Assembly (NCBI GenBank): GCA_031284765.1
Contig: JAITXK010000123.1
Span: 1 to 11,195 of the forward strand
DNA from: Candidatus Symbiothrix sp.
Lineage (GTDB): Bacteria; Bacteroidota; Bacteroidia; Bacteroidales; Azobacteroidaceae
Length of the DNA stretch: 11,195 nucleotides
Direction of reading: 5' to 3'
A model generated the notes under the pieces. The model was not told the origin of the DNA and did no database searches. It worked only from the letters and a program-made list of their open reading frames with translations. A program made the translations under genes and the position numbers. Of this stretch, positions 6,790 through 11,195 are shown in pieces (the stretch's first letter is position 1; every line of letters begins with the position of its first letter).

Positions 6790-7950
6790 ATGAGAAAAAG
6801 TAGTATTCCACGAGCGCTTTATATAGTTCTATTCAGCCTCTGTTTCCTGAGCCTGAGTGCTCAAAAGAAAGGCGTTTTTACAATTGAAGGAAAAATCGGC
6901 GATTACAGTGCGCCGGCAGTCATTTATCTCCAATATTTAGCGGATGAGAACGGAGATGAGAATGTGGCTTCCAAATCTGTGGTATTGAAAAACGGGCGGT
7001 TTTCGTTTACCGGAACCATCGATGAACCGGCAAACGGACGGCTGGTCTTGTTGCCAAATGGGGGTTCTGTGGACAGCAATCCATCGGGTGACCAACTTTT
7101 GCTTCTGGTTACACCGGAAAAAATGCAGATAAATAGCGCGGATCATTTGGCAAATGCCCGTATCTCCGGTTCTAAAATCAATGCGGAACATCAGTCCTTG
7201 ATGGCAGGTATCGATGCGATTCAGAAGCAACAACAAGCCTTGATGGAGGAATATCAAAACGCTTCGCCCGAGTTATTGGATAACGAATACTATCTTTCGG
7301 GGCTGGAAAACCGCTATCAAAACTTGGAAAAAGAGCAAGTAGATGTGTTGATTACGTTTATCAATGAACATCCCGATTCGTATTTGAGTGTAATGACTTT
7401 GAGCCAGTTGACTTCCCAAACGAATCATTTGCAGGAACTGAATACATTGTTTAAAAAATTAAAACCGGACATTCAGAACTCCAAGTTGGGAAAAACATTG
7501 AGCCAACACCTCCATACCGCACTGTTGGCGACCGTTGGCTCCGTTGCTCCCGATTTTACGCAAAATGATGTTGACGGAAAGCCCATCCGGTTATCCGGTT
7601 TCAGGGGAAAATATCTGTTGTTGGATTTTTGGGCGAGTTGGTGCGGCCCTTGCCGGATGGAAAATCCGAATTTAGTGCGGATGTACCAAGCCTATAAAGG
7701 TAAAGATTTTGAAATTTTGGGCGTTTCATTAGACCAGGGCGACCGTTCGGCTTGGATCGGAGCCATCAAGAAAGACCAATTGACATGGCCACAAGTTTCC
7801 GACTTGAAAGGATGGAGAAATGCCGTTGCCCGGCAATACAACATCACTTCGATTCCGCAAAATTATTTGATCAATCCGGATGGAGTAATTATTGCCAAAA
7901 ATTTGAGAGGAGAACAATTAGTTGAAAAATTAGCTGAAATACTGAAATAA
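6790..7950 (+). CDS. TlpA-like secreted thioredoxin with DUF4369-type N-terminus
   Basis: This is a probable periplasmic disulfide oxidoreductase of 386 residues. A signal peptide covers about residues 1-24 and ends in SLSAQ with no lipobox cysteine, so signal peptidase I cleavage is expected. Residues about 27-115 form a beta-rich domain like DUF4369, starting FTIEGKIGDY. Residues about 130-180 are glutamine/glutamate-rich and helical, possibly a coiled coil. Residues about 250-386 are an AhpC/TSA-type thioredoxin fold with active site WCGPC (Cys285, Cys288), the following CRMENPN segment, and the cis-proline at about Pro356 in SIPQNYLI. This architecture is common in Bacteroidota, often in many paralogues; the substrate is unknown. 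It begins 57 bases after metH with no clear TAnnTTTG box, and ends 1 base before ruvA. Confidence 0.9.
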   Translation: MRKSSIPRALYIVLFSLCFLSLSAQKKGVFTIEGKIGDYSAPAVIYLQYLADENGDENVASKSVVLKNGRFSFTGTIDEPANGRLVLLPNGGSVDSNPSGDQLLLLVTPEKMQINSADHLANARISGSKINAEHQSLMAGIDAIQKQQQALMEEYQNASPELLDNEYYLSGLENRYQNLEKEQVDVLITFINEHPDSYLSVMTLSQLTSQTNHLQELNTLFKKLKPDIQNSKLGKTLSQHLHTALLATVGSVAPDFTQNDVDGKPIRLSGFRGKYLLLDFWASWCGPCRMENPNLVRMYQAYKGKDFEILGVSLDQGDRSAWIGAIKKDQLTWPQVSDLKGWRNAVARQYNITSIPQNYLINPDGVIIAKNLRGEQLVEKLAEILK

Positions 7951-7951
7951 T

Positions 7952-8539
7952 ATGTTGGATTATATTAAAGGCGAAATTGCGGAATTAACGCCCACTTCGG
8001 TGGTGATAGAAGTAGGCGGATTGGGCTATACGGCCTCCATTTCGTTGAATACCTATTCTGCTTTGACATCGTCAAAAGACTGTAAATTATACGTTTACGA
8101 AGCCATTCGGGAAGATGCACATCAATTGTTCGGGTTCATCGAAAAGCGTGAGCGCGAATTGTTTTTGCACTTGATTTCCGTGTCGGGAGTCGGAGCGAAT
8201 ACCGCCCGCATGATGTTGTCATCGTTGGCAGTGTATGAATTGGAAGGCATCATTTCTTCGGGCAATTCATCGGCTTTGAAGACGGTGAAGGGCATCGGCA
8301 GTAAAACTGCGGAACGAATTATCATTGATTTGAAAGACAAAGTCAAGCCGGGAGTCAGCTCTTCTGCCGAGTCGCTGGTTGCGGTTGTCCAATCGGAAAC
8401 GGCGCAGGAAGCTATTTCTGCCTTAGTCATGCTGGGTTTCAATCAACCGGCATCACAGAAAGTAGTCGGCAAATTAGTCAAGGACAATCCGGATTTGACC
8501 GTGGAACGGATCATTAAAAGCGCTTTAAAATTGCTGTAA
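7952..8539 (+). CDS. ruvA: Holliday junction branch migration protein RuvA
   Basis: RuvA binds four-way junctions as a tetramer and loads the RuvB helicase for branch migration; RuvC (encoded at the left of the window) then cuts. The protein has 195 residues, close to the family norm of about 200. It has an N-terminal OB fold (about 1-63, from MLDYIKGEIAEL), two helix-hairpin-helix motifs (SVSGVGANTARMML at about 76-89 and KGIGSKTAERIIIDLKDK at about 112-129), a flexible serine-rich linker, and the small C-terminal domain that contacts RuvB (about 148-195). The start lies 1 base after the tlpA-like stop, so it is almost certainly cotranscribed with it. No ruvB is in the window. Confidence 0.97.
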   Translation: MLDYIKGEIAELTPTSVVIEVGGLGYTASISLNTYSALTSSKDCKLYVYEAIREDAHQLFGFIEKRERELFLHLISVSGVGANTARMMLSSLAVYELEGIISSGNSSALKTVKGIGSKTAERIIIDLKDKVKPGVSSSAESLVAVVQSETAQEAISALVMLGFNQPASQKVVGKLVKDNPDLTVERIIKSALKLL

Positions 8540-8550
8540 ATCAGTAGAAT

Positions 8551-8895
8551 ATGAAAAATAATGATTGGAAAGAACGTTTGAATGTGGTCTATTCGACCAA
8601 TCCCGATTTCCGCTACAATACTGGAGAAACGGAAGAACCCGAAACGCTGCCGAAAGAAAAGCAAGCGTTTCGCATTCAATTGGATAAACGAAATAGGGGC
8701 GGAAAACAAGTCACCTTGATAACGGGCTTTGTCGGCAAAGACGCTGATTTGCAGGTCTTAGGCAAGTGGCTGAAAACCAAATGCGGTGTAGGCGGTTCGA
8801 CCAAAGACAACGAAATTATTATTCAAGGCGATTTTCGAATGAAAATTGCCGAAATATTGCAGAAAGATGGGTACGGCAAAGTAAAAGTGAGCTAA
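8551..8895 (+). CDS. yciH: SUI1/YciH-family translation factor homologue
   Basis: This small protein of 114 residues carries a SUI1 (eIF1-like) domain in its second half. The recognisable core is VTLITGF at about 51-57, then KWLKTKCGVGGSTKD and IIIQGDFRMKIAEIL up to about residue 108, matching the family pattern of a glycine-rich turn followed by IQGD. The first 40 or so residues are charged and probably flexible, as in YciH. Eukaryotic eIF1 guards start-codon selection, and E. coli YciH affects initiation in some assays, but the role in Bacteroidota is not established. It begins 11 bases after ruvA, so it probably shares that transcript. The family call is firm; the function is inference. 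Confidence 0.9.
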   Translation: MKNNDWKERLNVVYSTNPDFRYNTGETEEPETLPKEKQAFRIQLDKRNRGGKQVTLITGFVGKDADLQVLGKWLKTKCGVGGSTKDNEIIIQGDFRMKIAEILQKDGYGKVKVS

Positions 8896-8934
8896 GGTTT
8901 GCTTGCTTGCTATACTAATTTGTAAATTTTTAAT

Positions 8935-8942
8935 TATCTTTG
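8935..8942 (+). promoter_or_regulatory. Predicted -7 box of the psd-pssA promoter
   Basis: TATCTTTG fully matches TAnnTTTG, 27 bases before the chosen psd start. The nearest upstream -33 candidates are TTTG at 8919-8922 (12 bases away) and TTG at 8907-8909 (25 bases away), neither at the ideal spacing. The surrounding gap of 74 bases is AT-rich and shows no terminator-like hairpin. Confidence 0.5.
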
Positions 8943-8969
8943 TGCACTCAAAAAAAACTGTTAACAATT

Positions 8970-9629
8970 ATGACAATACACAAAGAGGGCCGTAAAATTA
9001 TTTTGGTTGTATTCCTTTTTCTATCCCTGTTGAATATAGGGCTTTATTATTTTGCTTCTAAGGCCTTGATATTCGGACTGATTTTAGCTCTTTCACTGAT
9101 TTTATTTTGTTTTGTAGTCAATTTTTTCCGCAGTCCGCGTTGCCGATTTTCGGGCAATACGGATCGTATTGTGATTGCTCCTGCCGACGGGAAGGTTGTG
9201 GTCATAGAAGAAGTTTTTGAAACGGAATACTTTCAGGAAAAACGGCTGCAAATCTCCATTTTCATGAGTTTGACCAATGTGCATGTGAATTGGGTTCCGG
9301 TCAACGGCACAATAGTTCATTATTCACATCAAAACGGACGGTTTCGCGCAGCCTATCTGCCGAAATCAAGTGCCGAAAATGAACGTTCAACCGTAGTTAT
9401 CCGGCGAGAAAACGGAGAAGACATTCTGGTGCGCCAAATAGCAGGAGCAATGGCTAAACGCATCGTAACATACGCACAAGAAGGCAACGATTGTCGTATC
9501 AACGAGCAATTGGGCTTTATTAAATTCGGTTCCCGTGTTGATTTGTTTTTGCCTTTGGATGCGGAAATTCAGGTCAAATTAGACCAAAGAGTAGATGGAA
9601 ATCAAGACATCATAGCCCTGTTAAAATGA
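8970..9629 (+). CDS. psd: Phosphatidylserine decarboxylase, small form
   Basis: Psd converts phosphatidylserine to phosphatidylethanolamine at the inner membrane with a pyruvoyl group made by self-cleavage. The precursor has 219 residues, typical of the short Psd type. Two membrane segments lie at about 9-28 and 32-52, followed by the catalytic domain with IAPADGKVVVIE (69-80) and LTNVHVNWVPVNGTI (101-115). The cleavage site is FGS, between Gly187 and Ser188, in place of the LGST of longer enzymes. It would give a large beta chain and a 32-residue alpha chain whose first residue becomes the pyruvoyl group. I chose the ATG at 8970; an in-frame ATG at 8940 overlaps the likely -7 box. The stop overlaps the pssA start by 4 bases (ATGA). 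Confidence 0.96.
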   Translation: MTIHKEGRKIILVVFLFLSLLNIGLYYFASKALIFGLILALSLILFCFVVNFFRSPRCRFSGNTDRIVIAPADGKVVVIEEVFETEYFQEKRLQISIFMSLTNVHVNWVPVNGTIVHYSHQNGRFRAAYLPKSSAENERSTVVIRRENGEDILVRQIAGAMAKRIVTYAQEGNDCRINEQLGFIKFGSRVDLFLPLDAEIQVKLDQRVDGNQDIIALLK

Positions 9630-10336
9630 ATTTTATAAAATATATTCCCAATACGATTACCTGTCTCAATCTTCTCTCAGGCTGTATGGCGTGTGTGATG
9701 GCACTTCGTTTCGATAATTATACAGGGGCTTTTCTGTTTATCTTGATGGCTGCAATATTTGATTTTTTGGATGGTTTCGCTGCCCGCCTGTTGAAAGCAT
9801 ACTCCAATATTGGTGCAGAATTGGATTCGTTGGCCGATGTTATCAGTTTTGGTCTTGCTCCCGGAACGGTCGTTTATTCTTATCTGATAAAGATTACGGA
9901 GGGTAGTCCTTTTGCTTTGGCCGGCAGTAGTCTTGCTTTGTCCGGTTTTTTATTACCGGTTTTTGCGGCCTTGCGCTTGGCCAAATTCAATGTTGATACG
10001 CGGCAAACCACTTCGTTTTTGGGATTGCCTGTACCTTCGTCAGCCTTGTTTTGGGCGGCTTTAATTCCGACAATTTATCCTTACAGCCAGCAAATGCCCA
10101 TATTGTGTACCCTTGCCGTTGTCGTTTTAGTATTGGCCTTTTGTGGATTGATGGTTTCTGAAATTCCGATGTTTTCCTTAAAATTCAAAAGTTTCGCATG
10201 GAAGGGAAATCAAAAACCGTATATGCTCATCGGTATTTCCACAGCCTGCATTGTTCTTTTTTTTCTGTTGGGATTGCCCATGTTGAGTGTCAGTCTCATC
10301 ATTCTTATATATATTTTAATGTCGCTGATAGAGTGA
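9626..10336 (+). CDS. pssA: CDP-diacylglycerol-serine O-phosphatidyltransferase
   Basis: PssA joins CDP-diacylglycerol and serine to make phosphatidylserine, the substrate of the Psd encoded just upstream. The protein has 236 residues and about six to eight hydrophobic segments, an integral membrane protein of the CDP-alcohol phosphotransferase family. The family motif is perfect: Asp49-Gly50, Ala53-Arg54, Gly63, Asp67 and Asp71, with the exact spacing DGx2ARx8Gx3Dx3D. The N-terminal IPNTITCLNLLSG is also typical of this type of PssA. The start overlaps psd by 4 bases and the stop overlaps the next gene by 4 bases (GTGA), so the three genes are likely translated in a coupled way. Confidence 0.96.
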   Translation: MNFIKYIPNTITCLNLLSGCMACVMALRFDNYTGAFLFILMAAIFDFLDGFAARLLKAYSNIGAELDSLADVISFGLAPGTVVYSYLIKITEGSPFALAGSSLALSGFLLPVFAALRLAKFNVDTRQTTSFLGLPVPSSALFWAALIPTIYPYSQQMPILCTLAVVVLVLAFCGLMVSEIPMFSLKFKSFAWKGNQKPYMLIGISTACIVLFFLLGLPMLSVSLIILIYILMSLIE

Positions 10337-11195
10337 AAAAACCGCTGCCAGTTTTAGAAAACGTGCGTATAACCGGCATTGCGTCCGAAGGAAAAGCAAT
10401 TGCCAAGCACAACGATTTAGTGATTTTTATTCCTTTTGTTGTTCCGGGAGATGTGGTGGATATTCAATTGACGCGAAAGAAAAATTCGTATGCTGAAGGC
10501 CGGGCGATTCATTTTCATGAATATTCGGCGCAACGCATCCCTGCTTTTTGCAAACATTACGGCGTTTGTGGGGGCTGTAAATGGCAAATTCTTCCTTATT
10601 CTGAGCAAATTCGCTACAAACAACAGCAGGTAATTGATAATTTGACTCGTATCGGCAAAATTGCTTTGCCTGAAATTTCGCCGATTTTAGGTTCGGAAAA
10701 AACGCAGTTTTACCGCAATAAATTGGAATATACCTTTTCCAACAAGCGCTGGATGACTTTGGAAGAAGTACAATCGGGGCAAACATTTGAAAATATGAAT
10801 GCCTTGGGTTTCCATATTCCGACCCTGTTTGATAAAGTCCTGGATATTGATGAATGTGGGTTGCAGGCCGAACCGTCTAATTCTATTCGCTTGGAAATCA
10901 AAACTTTCTGTCAGCAACATCAGTATTCGTTTTTCGATTTGCGCAATCAAAACGGCTTGATGCGGAATATCATCATCCGCACTTCCTCCACGGGCGAAGT
11001 AATGCTGATTGTCGTTTTTTACGAAGATGACCGGGCGAAGCGGGAAGCCTTGTTAAGTCATATCGCTCAAACATTCCCTGAAATAACTTCCTTAATTTAT
11101 ATCATCAACGGAAAAGCCAACGACACGATTACCGACCAGGAAATTCATGTTTTCAAAGGCAACGAATCTATTTTTGAAGAAATGGAAGGATTGAA
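10333..11195 (+). CDS. rlmD: RlmD/TrmA-family 23S rRNA uracil-C5 methyltransferase, 3' end missing
   Basis: This is an AdoMet-dependent enzyme of the TrmA/RumA family that methylates carbon 5 of a uracil in RNA, most likely 23S rRNA. The visible 287 codons cover an N-terminal TRAM-like RNA-binding domain (about 1-57, with GIASEGKAIAKHND) and the iron-sulfur cluster ligands Cys73, Cys79, Cys82 (CKHYGVCGGC) and Cys175. The family segment FYRNKLEYTFSN follows at about 130-141. The methyltransferase domain with the catalytic cysteine lies beyond the right edge, so the exact subfamily cannot be fixed. Bacteroidota members are usually annotated RlmD. The only plausible start is GTG at 10333, which overlaps the pssA stop (GTGA) and places the TRAM domain correctly; no ATG is available nearby. 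Confidence 0.9.
   Translation, partial: MKKPLPVLENVRITGIASEGKAIAKHNDLVIFIPFVVPGDVVDIQLTRKKNSYAEGRAIHFHEYSAQRIPAFCKHYGVCGGCKWQILPYSEQIRYKQQQVIDNLTRIGKIALPEISPILGSEKTQFYRNKLEYTFSNKRWMTLEEVQSGQTFENMNALGFHIPTLFDKVLDIDECGLQAEPSNSIRLEIKTFCQQHQYSFFDLRNQNGLMRNIIIRTSSTGEVMLIVVFYEDDRAKREALLSHIAQTFPEITSLIYIINGKANDTITDQEIHVFKGNESIFEEMEGL

Noticed and set aside
8896..8915. GCTTGCTTGC tandem repeat before psd
   Set aside because: It is only a 4-base unit repeated about twice, too short to separate from chance.

Overview
This window looks like ordinary chromosome from a member of the Bacteroidota, most likely order Bacteroidales. The evidence is the promoter style (TAnnTTTG -7 boxes in four of the five longer gaps between genes), the near absence of Shine-Dalgarno sequences, a two-ExbD exb cluster, a DUF4369-type TlpA thioredoxin, and a small Psd next to a small PssA. 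No transposase, integrase, phage gene, CRISPR array, toxin-antitoxin pair or defence gene is visible. No stretch without a gene exceeds about 100 bases.

Left part (1-1242). Two minus-strand genes come first: the 5' part of a lipoprotein gene that runs off the left edge, then ruvC (Holliday junction resolvase). ruvC is divergent from a tRNA-Ala(GGC) gene on the plus strand. The 74-base gap between them holds two -7 boxes pointing in opposite directions.

Middle (1263-6732, plus). exbB, exbD and a second exbD follow the tRNA by only 20 bases and overlap each other by 4 bases (ATGA). They encode an inner-membrane proton-driven motor of the kind that powers TonB or Tol-type systems; no tonB partner is in view. 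metH, the cobalamin-dependent methionine synthase, comes next with its own likely promoter. It is complete, with all four catalytic and binding modules.

Right part (6790-11195, plus). A secreted TlpA-like thioredoxin gene, ruvA and a small SUI1/YciH gene form a tight run. After a new promoter come psd and pssA, which carry out the two steps from CDP-diacylglycerol to phosphatidylethanolamine. They overlap by 4 bases and run by another 4-base overlap into a GTG-started RlmD/TrmA-family rRNA uracil methyltransferase that is cut by the right edge.

I see no undescribed system. The points most worth a second look are a Cys-x-Cys-x-Cys patch in the MetH activation domain, the tRNA-exbB read-through arrangement, and the unassigned lipoprotein.
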